Source: Streptomyces sp. NWU339 (GTDB taxonomy: Bacteria; Actinomycetota; Actinomycetes; Streptomycetales; Streptomycetaceae). From it: a stretch of 64,000 nt of DNA. Positions 33,874 to 43,315 of the stretch are shown in pieces; within the stretch, counting starts at the first letter, position 1, and the number at the start of each line of letters is the position of its first letter. The stretch covers positions 255,192 through 319,191 of the forward strand of contig NZ_QFRK01000009.1 of assembly GCF_003143855.1 (NCBI RefSeq), given 5' to 3'. A program made the position numbers and the translations under genes. Below the pieces are notes generated by a model. It was not told the DNA's origin, did no database searches, and saw only the letters and a program-made list of their open reading frames with translations.

Positions 33874-34629
33874 ATGCGTGTCGCCCTGTTCCTGACCTGC
33901 GTCAACGACACGCTGTATCCGGACACCGGGCGCGCCGTCGTGAAACTGCTGACCAGGCTGGGCGTCGAGGTCGACTTCCCGATGGCGCAGACCTGTTGCG
34001 GACAGGCGCACTACAACACCGGATACCGGCATGAGGCGGAACCCCTCGCCGAGCACTTCTCCGACGTCTTCCGGGACTACGAGGCGATCGTGACGCCGTC
34101 CGGGTCGTGCGGGGCGATGGTGCGGGAGCTGTATCCGCGGATGGGTGAGCGGGCCCGTGCGGAGGGACGTGGGGACGCCCTCGCGGCCATGCTGGCGCCC
34201 GTGGTGCCGAAGACGTACGAACTCACGGAGTTCCTCGTGGACGTGCTGGATGTGACGGATGTCGGCGCGTACTACCCGCACACGGTGACCTATCACCCCA
34301 CCTGCCACGGGCTGCGCTCCCTGGGGCTCGGCGAGCGGCCCCGGCGCCTCCTGGAGGCCGTACGGGGGCTGGAGCTGGTCGAGCTGCCGGGAGCGGAGGA
34401 GTGCTGCGGCTTCGGCGGCACGTTCGCGCTGAAGAACCCCGACGTCTCCGCGGCGATGGGCGCCGACAAGGTGCGCAACGCCGAGTCGACGGGCGCCGAG
34501 GTGCTGTGCGCGGCGGACAACTCCTGCCTGATGCACATCGGGGGGACGATGACCAGGCTGCGCACCGGTATGCGGCCGGTGCACCTCGCGGAGATCCTGG
34601 CGAGCACGGAGGAGGAACCGGCCGTATGA
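33874..34629 (+). CDS. lutA: Lactate utilisation Fe-S protein LutA
   Basis: A 251-residue CCG-domain protein. Cys clusters are LTCVND, QTCCGQAHYNTG, THPTCHG-like TYHPTCHGLRSLG and EECCGFGGTFA. LutA belongs to the LutABC complex that oxidises L-lactate to pyruvate. AAGGAG is 6 nt before ATG 33874. The gene sits 73 bp after rhaB in the same direction, matching its substrate supply. Confidence 0.93.
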   Translation: MRVALFLTCVNDTLYPDTGRAVVKLLTRLGVEVDFPMAQTCCGQAHYNTGYRHEAEPLAEHFSDVFRDYEAIVTPSGSCGAMVRELYPRMGERARAEGRGDALAAMLAPVVPKTYELTEFLVDVLDVTDVGAYYPHTVTYHPTCHGLRSLGLGERPRRLLEAVRGLELVELPGAEECCGFGGTFALKNPDVSAAMGADKVRNAESTGAEVLCAADNSCLMHIGGTMTRLRTGMRPVHLAEILASTEEEPAV

Positions 34630-36122
34630 GTGGAACGTTCGTCGGAATGCCCGCGTTTCCCGCGTTTCCGAGCGCCGCCCGGGAGGCCGTGCGCGACACC
34701 ACCCTGCGCGGCAATCTCCGGCACGCCACGCACACCATCCGCGCCAAGCGGGCCAAGGCCGTCGCGGAGGTGTCCGACTGGGCGGAGCTGCGGGAGGCCG
34801 GCAAGCGGATCAAGGACCACACGCTCCGTCACCTCGACCACCATCTCGTGCGGTTGGAGGAGTCGGTGACCGCCGCGGGCGGCACCGTCCACTGGGCCGC
34901 CGACGCCGACGAGGCCAACCGGATCGTGACCGGACTCGTCAAGGAGACGGGCGAGTCGGAGGTCGTCAAGGTCAAGTCGATGGCCACCCAGGAGATCGAG
35001 CTCAACGAGGCCCTCGAGGCCGCGGGCATCCGCGCCTACGAGACCGACCTGGCCGAGCTGATCGTGCAGTTGGGCAGGGACCGGCCCTCGCACATCCTCG
35101 TCCCGGCGATCCACCGCAACCGCGGTGAGATCCGGGACGTCTTCGCCCGTGAGATGGGCGGCTGGGGCCGCCCGGCGCCCGAGGGCCTCACCGACGCACC
35201 CGCCGAGCTGGCCGAGGCCGCGCGGCTGCACCTGCGGGAGAAGTTCCTGCGCGCCAAGGTCGGCATCTCCGGCGCCAACTTCCTGGTCGCCGAGACCGGC
35301 ACCCTGGTGGTGGTCGAGTCCGAGGGCAACGGGCGGATGTGCCTGACCCTGCCCGAGACGCTGATCTCGGTCGTCGGCATCGAGAAGGTCGTGCCGACCT
35401 GGCGGGACCTGGAGGTGTTCCTGCAGACCCTCCCGCGCTCCTCGACCGCCGAGCGGATGAACCCGTACACGTCCATGTGGACCGGTACCACCGACGCGGA
35501 CGGCCCGCGCGCCTTCCACCTGGTGCTGCTGGACAACGGCCGCACCGACGCCCTCGCCGACGAGGTCGGCCGCCAGGCCCTGCGCTGCATCCGCTGCTCG
35601 GCCTGCCTCAACGTCTGCCCGGTCTACGAGCGGGCCGGCGGCCACGCCTACGGCTCCGTCTATCCGGGTCCGATCGGTGCCATCCTCAGCCCCCAGCTGC
35701 GGGGCACGGCGAGCGAGATCGACGCGTCCCTGCCGTACGCCTCGTCGCTGTGCGGGGCCTGCTACGAGGTGTGCCCGGTCGCCATCGACCTCCCCGAGGT
35801 GCTGGTGCATCTGCGGGAACGGGTCGTGGAGGGCGGCGAGGCCACCCGGAGCGGCAACAAGGTGGTGCTCAGGCCCGCGAAGGGGCACGCCGCCGAGCGT
35901 GCGGCGATGCGCGCGGCGCGCTGGGCGTTCACGTATCCGGGTGCGCTGCGCACCGGCCAGCGCCTCGCCTCCCGCACCCGCCGCCTCCACCCGCGCACCC
36001 TCCCGGGCCCCGGCCGGGCGTGGAGCGGGACACGGGACCTTCCACCGGTCCCCGCCGAGCCGTTCCGGGACTGGTGGCAGCGTACGCGGGGCGGGAACGA
36101 CGTGAAGGGAGCCGCCGAATGA
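34626..36122 (+). CDS. lutB: Lactate utilisation protein LutB (bis-[4Fe-4S])
   Basis: A 498-residue protein: N-terminal LUD domain (VKVKSMATQEIELNEALEAAG; GISGANFLVAETGTLVVVESEGN) and two [4Fe-4S] motifs, CIRCSACLNVCPV and LCGACYEVCPV. It should carry electrons in lactate oxidation. The ATG overlaps the lutA stop. Confidence 0.94.
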   Translation: MSGTFVGMPAFPAFPSAAREAVRDTTLRGNLRHATHTIRAKRAKAVAEVSDWAELREAGKRIKDHTLRHLDHHLVRLEESVTAAGGTVHWAADADEANRIVTGLVKETGESEVVKVKSMATQEIELNEALEAAGIRAYETDLAELIVQLGRDRPSHILVPAIHRNRGEIRDVFAREMGGWGRPAPEGLTDAPAELAEAARLHLREKFLRAKVGISGANFLVAETGTLVVVESEGNGRMCLTLPETLISVVGIEKVVPTWRDLEVFLQTLPRSSTAERMNPYTSMWTGTTDADGPRAFHLVLLDNGRTDALADEVGRQALRCIRCSACLNVCPVYERAGGHAYGSVYPGPIGAILSPQLRGTASEIDASLPYASSLCGACYEVCPVAIDLPEVLVHLRERVVEGGEATRSGNKVVLRPAKGHAAERAAMRAARWAFTYPGALRTGQRLASRTRRLHPRTLPGPGRAWSGTRDLPPVPAEPFRDWWQRTRGGNDVKGAAE

Positions 36123-36757
36123 GCAGCAGGGAACGGATTCTGGGCCGGGTGCGGCGCGCCCTCGCGGACGTACCGAAGGACGACACCCCGTACGAGCAGG
36201 CGGTCGCCCGGGAGTATCTGCGCGAGCACGGGCAGCGGACCGTCGCGGAGACGCTGGACCTCCTCGCCGAGAACCTGGCCGACTACCGGGCGGTCGTGCA
36301 CCGCACCGACGCCGCCGGTCTGGCCGGGGTCGTCGCCGGACTCCTGTCCTCGCGCGGCGCGTCGTCGGTCCTCGTCCCGCCGGGACTGGACGAGGCCTGG
36401 CTCGCGCGGACCGGCGTGACGCGGGTCGCGGACCGGGCGGAGAGCACCCCGCACGAGCTGGACCGGGTCGACAGCGTGATCACCGCCTGCGCGGTCGCCG
36501 TCGCCGAGACCGGCACGATCGTGCTGGACGGCTCGCCCGACCAGGGCCGTCGCCGTATCACCCTCGTCCCCGACCACCACATCTGCGTCGTCCGCGCCAC
36601 CCAGGTCGTCCCCTCCGTCCCGTACGCCCTCGGACGCCTCGACCCGACCCGCCCGCTCACCTGGATCTCCGGCCCGTCGGCGACCAGCGACATCGAACTC
36701 GACCGGGTGGAGGGCGTCCACGGCCCGCGCACCCTGGAGGTCGTCCTGGTCGAGTGA
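36119..36757 (+). CDS. lutC: Lactate utilisation protein LutC (LUD domain)
   Basis: A 212-residue LUD-domain protein (ILGRVRRALADVPKDD; ITACAVAVAETGTIVLDGSPDQGRRR; PDHHICVVRATQVVPSVP; SGPSATSDIELDRVEGVHGPR). Third subunit of the lactate oxidation system; its ATG overlaps the lutB stop, completing a translationally coupled lutABC set. Confidence 0.94.
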   Translation: MSSRERILGRVRRALADVPKDDTPYEQAVAREYLREHGQRTVAETLDLLAENLADYRAVVHRTDAAGLAGVVAGLLSSRGASSVLVPPGLDEAWLARTGVTRVADRAESTPHELDRVDSVITACAVAVAETGTIVLDGSPDQGRRRITLVPDHHICVVRATQVVPSVPYALGRLDPTRPLTWISGPSATSDIELDRVEGVHGPRTLEVVLVE

Positions 36758-36788
36758 GGCCGGTGTGGCAGGTCGCGGGCGCCGAGGG

Positions 36789-37766
36789 TCAGGCGTGAGG
36801 GCCGCAGAGCCGGGCGAAGCGCGCGGTGTCGACGTTTCCGCCGGAGAGGATCAGGCCGACCCGGTGCGGGAGGGGGCCCGCGCGGCCGGTGAGCAGTGCG
36901 GCCAGGGGGGTGGCGCCGCTCGGCTCGAGAACGATCTTCAGGCGCTCGAAGGCGAACCGCATGGCGTCCCTGATCTCGTCGTCGTCGACCAGGACGATTC
37001 CGTCGAGGAGCCGCCGGTTGACGGAGAAGGTCAGTTCACCCGGTGTGTGCAGCGCCTGGCCGTCGGCGATGGTGCGCGGTACCGGGACGCTCACGCGATG
37101 TCCCGCCTCCAGGGACCGCTTGGTGTCGTCCCCCGCCTCCGGCTCCACGCCGATCACCCGCGCCTCGGGGTACAGGCCCTTGAGTGCGGTGGCGCTTCCG
37201 GCGATCAGCCCGCCGCCACCGACCGGCGTGAGCAGCACATCCAACTCCCCCACTTCTTCGATGAGTTCGAGTGCAGCTGTGCCCTGTCCCGCGATGACGT
37301 GCGGGTGGTCGTAGGGCGGGACGATCGCCAGGCCGCGCTCCGCGGCCAGGGCTTCGGCGACGGCGACACGGTCGCCGGTGTACCGGTCGTACGTGACGAT
37401 CCGAGCGCCGTACGCCTCGGTGGCCGCCCGCTTCGAGGGCGGGGCGTCCTCGGGCATGACGATGACGGCGGTGGTGCCGAGTTCCCGGGCTGCCAGGGCG
37501 ACGGCCTGGGCGTGGTTGCCCGAGGAGTAGGCGGCGATGCCCCGGGACAACTGCTCGGGGGTGAGGCGGGAGGCCGCGTTGTAGGCGCCGCGGAACTTGA
37601 AGGCGCCCACCCGCTGGAAGTTCTCGCACTTCAGGTGGACCTCGGCGCCGACGAGCGCGTCCAGGGTGCGGGAGCGCAGGACCGGCGTGCGGTGGGCGAC
37701 GCCTTCGAGCCGTTCGGCGGCGGCACGGACGTCGTCGAGGGTGACCGGCGGGGTGGTGGTCGTCAC
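36789..37766 (-). CDS. PLP-dependent threonine/serine dehydratase-family enzyme
   Basis: A 325-residue fold-type II PLP enzyme. The cofactor lysine is in FKFRGAYNAASR, substrate loop SSGNHAQAVA, and phosphate-binding GGGGLIAG. There is no C-terminal ACT domain, so it is a catabolic-type threonine ammonia-lyase, serine racemase or 3-hydroxyaspartate ammonia-lyase; these cannot be separated here. Converges on lutC with a 31-bp gap. Confidence 0.88.
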   Translation of the reverse strand: MTTTTPPVTLDDVRAAAERLEGVAHRTPVLRSRTLDALVGAEVHLKCENFQRVGAFKFRGAYNAASRLTPEQLSRGIAAYSSGNHAQAVALAARELGTTAVIVMPEDAPPSKRAATEAYGARIVTYDRYTGDRVAVAEALAAERGLAIVPPYDHPHVIAGQGTAALELIEEVGELDVLLTPVGGGGLIAGSATALKGLYPEARVIGVEPEAGDDTKRSLEAGHRVSVPVPRTIADGQALHTPGELTFSVNRRLLDGIVLVDDDEIRDAMRFAFERLKIVLEPSGATPLAALLTGRAGPLPHRVGLILSGGNVDTARFARLCGPHA

Positions 37767-37827
37767 GCGGTGACTGTACGTCCCGCCGCCGTCGAACGGG
37801 AGGGGGCGGGGTCGGGCGCGGTGGGCT

Positions 37828-38466
37828 TCACCGGGCCCCGCCCGGGCCGGTCCGCGCCGGGTGGCGTCCGCGTACCCAGCCGAAGAGGGCCAGCGAGCAC
37901 AGGGCGGCGAACGCGCACCAGGTCGAGACGAACTCCAGCCGCCACAGGGCCCAGCAGACGAGCGCGCCCGCGGCGGCCAGAGCGCCCAGCATCCGCAGGC
38001 CGCGGTCGCCGGACAGCAGCAGCGCGCCGACCGTGGCCACCAGGTAGCCCACTGACAGCAGTGGAGCGTGCGGCAGGTCCAGGACGTATCCGATGGTGTG
38101 CCCGCGGACCTCCGCCCGCACCGGGCGCGTGACGAGTACGTACCCGAGGGCCGGCGCCGTCACCGCACCGGCGGCGAGCGGCACGATCAGTGCGCGCCGC
38201 GCGGGGCGCGGGGCGGCACACCACACGCCCACCGGTACCCAGAGCGCCAGGAGCGGCAGGGCGACGACCGCCCAGAGCAGGACGGCCGGACCCGTCCCTC
38301 CCTCCGAGACCCAGACCGCCGCCTCGATCATCTGGTGCACACCCAGCAGCAGCGGCAGCGCGGCCAGCGGAAGGTCACGGCCGCGGTCCGCCCGCGCCAC
38401 GCAGGCCGCGCCGACCGCCGCGACACCGACGCCCGCCACGAGGTCGGCCTCCGCACTCCAGCACAT
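37828..38466 (-). CDS. DUF6629-family membrane protein
   Basis: A 212-residue protein with about seven transmembrane helices. The N-terminus MCWSAEADLVAGVGVAAVGA followed by LGVHQMIEAAVW is diagnostic of this family. Function unknown. It is transcribed divergently from ppk2. Confidence 0.8.
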   Translation of the reverse strand: MCWSAEADLVAGVGVAAVGAACVARADRGRDLPLAALPLLLGVHQMIEAAVWVSEGGTGPAVLLWAVVALPLLALWVPVGVWCAAPRPARRALIVPLAAGAVTAPALGYVLVTRPVRAEVRGHTIGYVLDLPHAPLLSVGYLVATVGALLLSGDRGLRMLGALAAAGALVCWALWRLEFVSTWCAFAALCSLALFGWVRGRHPARTGPGGAR

Positions 38467-38837
38467 CGCTCCGCCCTCGGGTCACCCGCCGGAGAACCCA
38501 TCTTCGCGGGCCCGGAACGACCGGAGGGCAACGACACGGACCGGTGCGCGTTCCCCGTGCCCACGTCTACCCGGTGCGCTCCCAGCCCCGGCGTGGTGTG
38601 CGGGTGCCGAGGGCGGCTGTTCGGTGCTGGGGACCGCGAGCGCGGCAGCCCTTGCGGGTCGCGTGCGCGGGAACGCCGGGCCGGACGGGGCGCGGCCCAC
38701 AGCCGGGCCGGCCTGCCGGATGCACGCTCCGTCGACGGTCAGTACGGTGGCGCTCTGGCGCTCTGGTTCTCCGGTGCTCGACCTGGACGAGGTGACCTGG
38801 CCGTCGGCGGCACGGGTCACCGGACGGTGGAGGCGGC
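38467..38837. other. Divergent intergenic region, DUF6629 / ppk2
   Basis: A 371-bp space that must carry both promoters. It is very GC-rich and I find no -35/-10 pair, inverted repeat or RNA gene I would defend. No copy of the GGG(A/C)C-N4-G(G/T)CCC motif of the neighbouring island is present. Confidence 0.4.
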
Positions 38838-39641
38838 ATGGCCGACAAGAAGACGGTGAAGCTGTCCCGTGCGGTGTACGAGAGCGAGCTGCTGCGGCTG
38901 CAGACGGAACTGGTCAAGCTCCAGGAGTGGGTGCGGGCGGAAGGTGCCCGGCTGGTCGTCGTCTTCGAGGGGCGGGACGCGGCGGGCAAGGGCGGCACCA
39001 TCAAACGGATATCGGAGCACCTCAACCCGCGCGTGGCGCGGATCGCGGCCCTGCCCAAACCGACCGAACGCCAGCGCGGCCAGTGGTACTTCCAGCGCTA
39101 CGTCGAACATCTGCCGGCCGCCGGCGAGATCGCTCTGTTCGACCGGTCCTGGTACAACCGCGCCGGCGTCGAGCACGTCATGGGCTTCTGCACGGAGCAG
39201 GAGTACCGGCTCTTCCTCCGCCAGTGCCCGATCTTCGAGCGGATGCTGGTGGAGGACGGGATCCTGCTGCGCAAGTACTGGTTCTCGGTGAGCGACACCG
39301 AGCAGCAGGCGCGCTTCCGCAAACGGCTGGAGGATCCGCTGCGGCGCTGGAAGCTGTCTCCCATGGACCTGGAGTCGCTCACCCGCTGGGAGGCCTATTC
39401 CCGTGCCAAGGACACGATGCTGGTGCACACCGACATCGCCGAGGCTCCGTGGTACATCGTGGAGAGCGACGACAAGCGCAGCGCGCGGCTGAACATGATC
39501 GCCCACCTGCTGAGCACCGTGCCCTACCAGGAGGTGGCGCCCCCGGTCATCGAGCTGCCGGAGCGCCCGCCGTCCACCGGATACCAACGCCCGCCACGTG
39601 ACCTCCAGATCTACGTCCCCGATCACGCGGCGGGCCTTTGA
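38838..39641 (+). CDS. ppk2: Polyphosphate kinase 2
   Basis: A 267-residue PPK2 family enzyme that transfers phosphate between polyphosphate and nucleotides. Walker A is VVFEGRDAAGKGGTIKR, Walker B LFDRSWYNRAGVE, and the lid segment PTERQRGQWYFQRY is typical. Length and single domain suggest a class I enzyme, which would phosphorylate nucleoside diphosphates. It opens the stress island and would serve energy storage under non-growth. Confidence 0.94.
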   Translation: MADKKTVKLSRAVYESELLRLQTELVKLQEWVRAEGARLVVVFEGRDAAGKGGTIKRISEHLNPRVARIAALPKPTERQRGQWYFQRYVEHLPAAGEIALFDRSWYNRAGVEHVMGFCTEQEYRLFLRQCPIFERMLVEDGILLRKYWFSVSDTEQQARFRKRLEDPLRRWKLSPMDLESLTRWEAYSRAKDTMLVHTDIAEAPWYIVESDDKRSARLNMIAHLLSTVPYQEVAPPVIELPERPPSTGYQRPPRDLQIYVPDHAAGL

Positions 39642-39667
39642 CCCGCCCCCGTAGGCCGGGGGCGGGT
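39641..39667 (+). terminator. ppk2 terminator overlapping the stop codon
   Basis: ACCCGCCCCCG (39641-39651) pairs perfectly with CGGGGGCGGGT (39657-39667) over a 5-nt loop. The stem begins at the last base of the ppk2 stop codon. Confidence 0.7.
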
Positions 39668-39744
39668 GCCCTTCGTGCATGATCGGTGTGGCCCCTCGAC
39701 CTTCCGGGCGGGGAGGCGGCTCGCCGATCGTGAAGGAGACGGCC

Positions 39745-40512
39745 TTGTCCATCTGGGAGGCGCTGGCGGTCTTCGTCGCCGGGGTCGGCGCCGGCACCAT
39801 CAACACGATCGTCGGCTCGGGAACGTTGATCACGTTCCCGGTGCTGCTCGCCACCGGGCTGCCACCGGTGACCGCCACCGTGTCCAACGCCCTCGGGCTG
39901 ATCCCCGGGTCCATCAGCGGCGCCATAGGCTACCGGAGGGAGCTCGAGGGCCAGCGCCGCCTCGTGCTGAGGCTGGGCGTCGCCGCGTCGGTCGGCGGGT
40001 TCACCGGAGCGGTGTTGCTGCTCACCCTCCCCGCGACCGCCTTCGAGACGATCGTCCCCGTTCTCGTCGCGCTGGCGCTGGTCCTCGTGGTGCTGCAGCC
40101 CCGCATATCCGCCGTCGTCCAACGGCGCCGTGCGCGCACGGGCACGATCACCAAGACCGACGGCGGTTCCGTCCTCCTCGGCGGGATCCTCCTCGCCAGT
40201 GTCTACGGCGGCTACTTCACGGCGGCTCAGGGGATCATCTATCTCTCCCTGATGGGCATGCTGCTCGATGACTCCCTCCAGCGTCTGAACGCCGTCAAGA
40301 ACGTCCTCGCCGCCGTCGTCAACAGCATCGCGGCCCTGTTCTTCCTCTTCGTCGCCGACTACGACTGGACGGCCGTCCTCCTCATCGCCGTGGGCTCGGC
40401 GATCGGCGGGCAGATCGGTGCGAAGGTCGGGCGCCGGCTCCCCGCACCCGCCCTGCGGACCTTCATCGTCGTCGTCGGCACCTTCGCCATCGCCCAACTG
40501 CTTCTGCGCTGA
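39745..40512 (+). CDS. TauE/SafE-family anion exporter
   Basis: A 255-residue membrane protein with about eight helices. GAGTINTIVGSGTLITFPVLLATGLPPVTATVSNALGLIPG is the first family repeat and GGYFTAAQGIIYLSLMG the second. The TTG at 39745 (MSIWEALAVF) is preceded 6 nt by AAGGAG; an ORF from 39679 lacks a ribosome site. The family moves sulfite, sulfonates or organic anions. It is distinct from the second TauE/SafE protein in the persulfide module. Confidence 0.88.
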   Translation: MSIWEALAVFVAGVGAGTINTIVGSGTLITFPVLLATGLPPVTATVSNALGLIPGSISGAIGYRRELEGQRRLVLRLGVAASVGGFTGAVLLLTLPATAFETIVPVLVALALVLVVLQPRISAVVQRRRARTGTITKTDGGSVLLGGILLASVYGGYFTAAQGIIYLSLMGMLLDDSLQRLNAVKNVLAAVVNSIAALFFLFVADYDWTAVLLIAVGSAIGGQIGAKVGRRLPAPALRTFIVVVGTFAIAQLLLR

Positions 40513-40668
40513 GCCCTCCACCATCGGCACCTTCGCCAGCCTCCCGCACCTCTTCCGGGACCGTCGGCCTCCTCACCCGTCCGGACGCGCCGGGCGGGGC
40601 CCGAGGGTGGGCCCGCCACCAGGATGGAGGTGCTGCCCCATGGCATGGCCCAAGTCCGAGGGAGAGGT

Positions 40669-41817
40669 ATGACCGACACCGGCTTCGACAGGGCTGGGAG
40701 CGACCGGTCCGCGGGGCACCGCGATCCACGCTCCGGTGCGAGCGACCTCCGGCGGGTCGGGGCGAACCCGGATTTCTGGTATCCCGTCGCGCTCTCCAGG
40801 AAGGTGCGCGCCGGACGGGTGGCCGCGACCTCGTTCGCCGGTGAGCGCATCGCGCTCTACCGCGGGCAAAGCGGTGCCGTCTACGCGTTGGAGGACCGGT
40901 GCGCCCACCGGCAGGTGCCGCTGAGCATGGGCGTCGTGGAGGGCGAGACACTCCGCTGCTGCTACCACGCGTGGGCCTACCGTGGCGACGGCCGCATCTC
41001 GCAGATCCCGTACCTGTCGAAGGGTGACGGCCGGCCGCCGCGCGGCGTGCGCGGCTACCCCGTCCGCGAGGCGTACGGCCTGGTGTTCGTCTTCCCCGGC
41101 AGCCCGGAGAAAGCGGCGGCCACTCCGGTGCCCGAGCTGCCGGCCTTCGGCTCACCGCGGTACCGGACCATGACCTTCTCCCGGACCGTGCGCTGCCACT
41201 ACTCGTTCATGCACGAGAACCTGCTCGACATGAACCACCAGTTCCTCCACCGCGGAGTCGTCGGCAGGCTCCGCCCCGAGCTGCTGGACCACCGGACCGA
41301 TGCGCGCTCGGTGGAGGCCAGGTACCTGTTCAGCCACGCCGGGGGGAAGCGGAACCGGGGTGCCAACCTGCTGGCCGCCGAGGGCTTCACGGGTCGCGAC
41401 TCCTGCGACCTCATGACCATCCGCACCGAGTACCCGTACCAGACGCTCGACCTGGTCCCGGAGGACGCCGAGCGGCCGTCCTTCCGCCTCTGGGTCGCGT
41501 ACGTGCCCGAGGACGCCGCGCAGCGCACGTGTCACGCCTACGGCCTGCTCATGATCGAGAAGCCCGGGATTCCCGGCGCGCTCCACCTGGCCTGGCCGTT
41601 CATCAGGCGCTTCACCGAACGCGTCTTCGCCGAGGACCGCATGGCCGTCGAAGCCGAGCAGCGGGCGTGGGACGAACAGGGCGAGGACCGCAACCACGAG
41701 GTCTTCCCCCTGATCCTGGACGTCCGCGAGGTGCTGCGCGCCAACGGCGTCCCGCTCCGGCCCCGGCCCGCCGCATGCGGGCCCCGCCCCGACGACGGCC
41801 CGGCCCCGGGAGGGTGA
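40669..41817 (+). CDS. Rieske non-heme iron oxygenase, alpha-subunit type
   Basis: A 382-residue oxygenase. The Rieske [2Fe-2S] site is CAHR (about residue 78) with CCYHAW; the mononuclear iron site is HENLLDMNHQFLH, giving His/His and an Asp. It resembles ring-hydroxylating and vanillate O-demethylase-type enzymes (PaO/VanA group). No ferredoxin or reductase gene is adjacent. ATG 40669 follows GGGAGAGG; 15 upstream in-frame codons are unlikely. Substrate unknown. Confidence 0.9.
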   Translation: MTDTGFDRAGSDRSAGHRDPRSGASDLRRVGANPDFWYPVALSRKVRAGRVAATSFAGERIALYRGQSGAVYALEDRCAHRQVPLSMGVVEGETLRCCYHAWAYRGDGRISQIPYLSKGDGRPPRGVRGYPVREAYGLVFVFPGSPEKAAATPVPELPAFGSPRYRTMTFSRTVRCHYSFMHENLLDMNHQFLHRGVVGRLRPELLDHRTDARSVEARYLFSHAGGKRNRGANLLAAEGFTGRDSCDLMTIRTEYPYQTLDLVPEDAERPSFRLWVAYVPEDAAQRTCHAYGLLMIEKPGIPGALHLAWPFIRRFTERVFAEDRMAVEAEQRAWDEQGEDRNHEVFPLILDVREVLRANGVPLRPRPAACGPRPDDGPAPGG

Positions 41818-41899
41818 ACCGGATGAACGCAGCCGGCGGCGAAAGGGCGGACACCGGCCCTGCGGGACGCCTCCGGGTCCCGGGGCACTCTGGCCCTCG

Positions 41900-43042
41900 T
41901 CAGGCCGGGGTCGGCTCGTACGTCCAGCGCAACAGGGCGCCGAGGCCGCCTGCCGGTACGTCGGGGCCGTCCTCGTCCGAGGGCGGGACGATCAGTACGT
42001 CGGCGGCCGTGACGGCGGCCGACCGCAGCAGCGCGTCGTCGGCGCGTACGGGGATCGGGGCGTCCTCGCCCAGGCTGCGCGCGTCGGTCCGGCGTACCGC
42101 CAGCTGGTCGGGCTCATCGCCCACCCACGTCTCACGGCCCAGCTCCGGCCCGTCGGGCCGGATCAGCAGTGTGTCGATGCGATGCTCCCGGGCGGCTTCG
42201 ACCAGGGCCGGGACACCTTCGACCGCGTCCGTCGGCCGGTCGGTGCCCACCCGTCCGGCGTGGAAGCGGTCGAGTGCCTCGTCCAGGCGATGGCGTGTGT
42301 ACTGCCGCCGTGCCCGCTCGATGGCCTCCTCCAGAACGGGGGAGGACGAACCGGCGGCCCTGCCGCCGTGCTCCGTCTCCACCGTGACCTCGCGGACCGC
42401 CTCAGGGAGCTTTTCGTGCACCGCGGGCCGCTCACGGGGGTCACCGACCAGCACCACCAGGTCGGCGCCGCACTCCTCGTACGCCGAGGTCAGCGTTTCG
42501 GCGATCTCCCCGGCGTTGTGCTCCCAGGTGTTCTCGACCTTGAGCTGGAAGTGCCGCTCGGACCAGTCCGAGGAGGCCGTACGGTGAACCGGCCACTGCC
42601 GCCCCTCGGTCTGCCCGGCATCCTGTGCTCCGGTGTCCCCGCGCAGCTGGAAGTCGGCGCCGGTCCGGTCGATGTAGGCCACCAGGCAGTCCGGATCCTG
42701 GCCGGCCAGCTCCAGCAGCGGTGTCAGCCGGGGCAGCGCGGCCCAGCAGGCGATCTGGCTCTGCGGCGACCGGGAGAGACGATGGCTGAGCACCACCTCC
42801 CCTCCGGCGGCGAAGACCACTCGGCCCGCCGGGTCCTCCGCGGGCCCGATGTCGGTCAGGGCCTCGCGCACCGCCTGGACGGTGGCCGTGTCGGCGCCCT
42901 CCTCCTCCAGGGTCCGGCAGGCTTCCCGTACGGACAGCTCACGCCGCTTCGCCCCCGCTTCGTCGTTCTGAGCGGCGTCGAAGTACACCGTGGCCCAGGG
43001 GCCGGGGCGGTCGAAAAGCGGTGCCAGGAATGACAACTGCAT
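41900..43042 (-). CDS. Rv2629/Vms1-family protein (baeRF/eRF1-like)
   Basis: A 380-residue protein of the bacterial Vms1/eRF1-like family that includes mycobacterial Rv2629 of the DosR regulon. Seen: MQLSFLAPLFDRPGPWATVYFD, LVAYIDRTGADF, the central NTWEHNAGEIAETLTSAYEECGADLVVLVGDPRER, and the C-terminal LIVPPSDE followed by LLRWTY. Eukaryotic Vms1 releases peptides from stalled ribosomes; a role in ribosome rescue or hibernation under stress is inference. ATG 43042 follows GAGGAG. Confidence 0.8.
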   Translation of the reverse strand: MQLSFLAPLFDRPGPWATVYFDAAQNDEAGAKRRELSVREACRTLEEEGADTATVQAVREALTDIGPAEDPAGRVVFAAGGEVVLSHRLSRSPQSQIACWAALPRLTPLLELAGQDPDCLVAYIDRTGADFQLRGDTGAQDAGQTEGRQWPVHRTASSDWSERHFQLKVENTWEHNAGEIAETLTSAYEECGADLVVLVGDPRERPAVHEKLPEAVREVTVETEHGGRAAGSSSPVLEEAIERARRQYTRHRLDEALDRFHAGRVGTDRPTDAVEGVPALVEAAREHRIDTLLIRPDGPELGRETWVGDEPDQLAVRRTDARSLGEDAPIPVRADDALLRSAAVTAADVLIVPPSDEDGPDVPAGGLGALLRWTYEPTPA

Positions 43043-43315
43043 GCTCTCTCTCCTCATTCGTCCCTGTTCTCGGACCGGGTGCCCGGAGGACCGGCGGGGA
43101 CACCCGGCAGGCTCCGCCGGACCGCGCACCGCGGACCCGGAAATTTAGGGTTCCCCTGGCCTGACCGGGTTGGTTCTCAAACCTTTCCTTGGCGCACGAC
43201 TCGCTAGCGTCCTGGTGCATGCAGGGGAGACCGGTGCCGCCGGGAACCGCAACGCAGTGCTGCGGTTCCTTGTGGCGGTCCGGGTCGCCCGGGTCGCATT
43301 CCGAGGGAGGAACCG

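Noticed and set aside
40598..40616. GGGCCC..GGGCCC repeat upstream of the Rieske gene as another DosR-like box
   Set aside because: The spacing does not fit the 14-bp pattern and the region is simply GC-rich.
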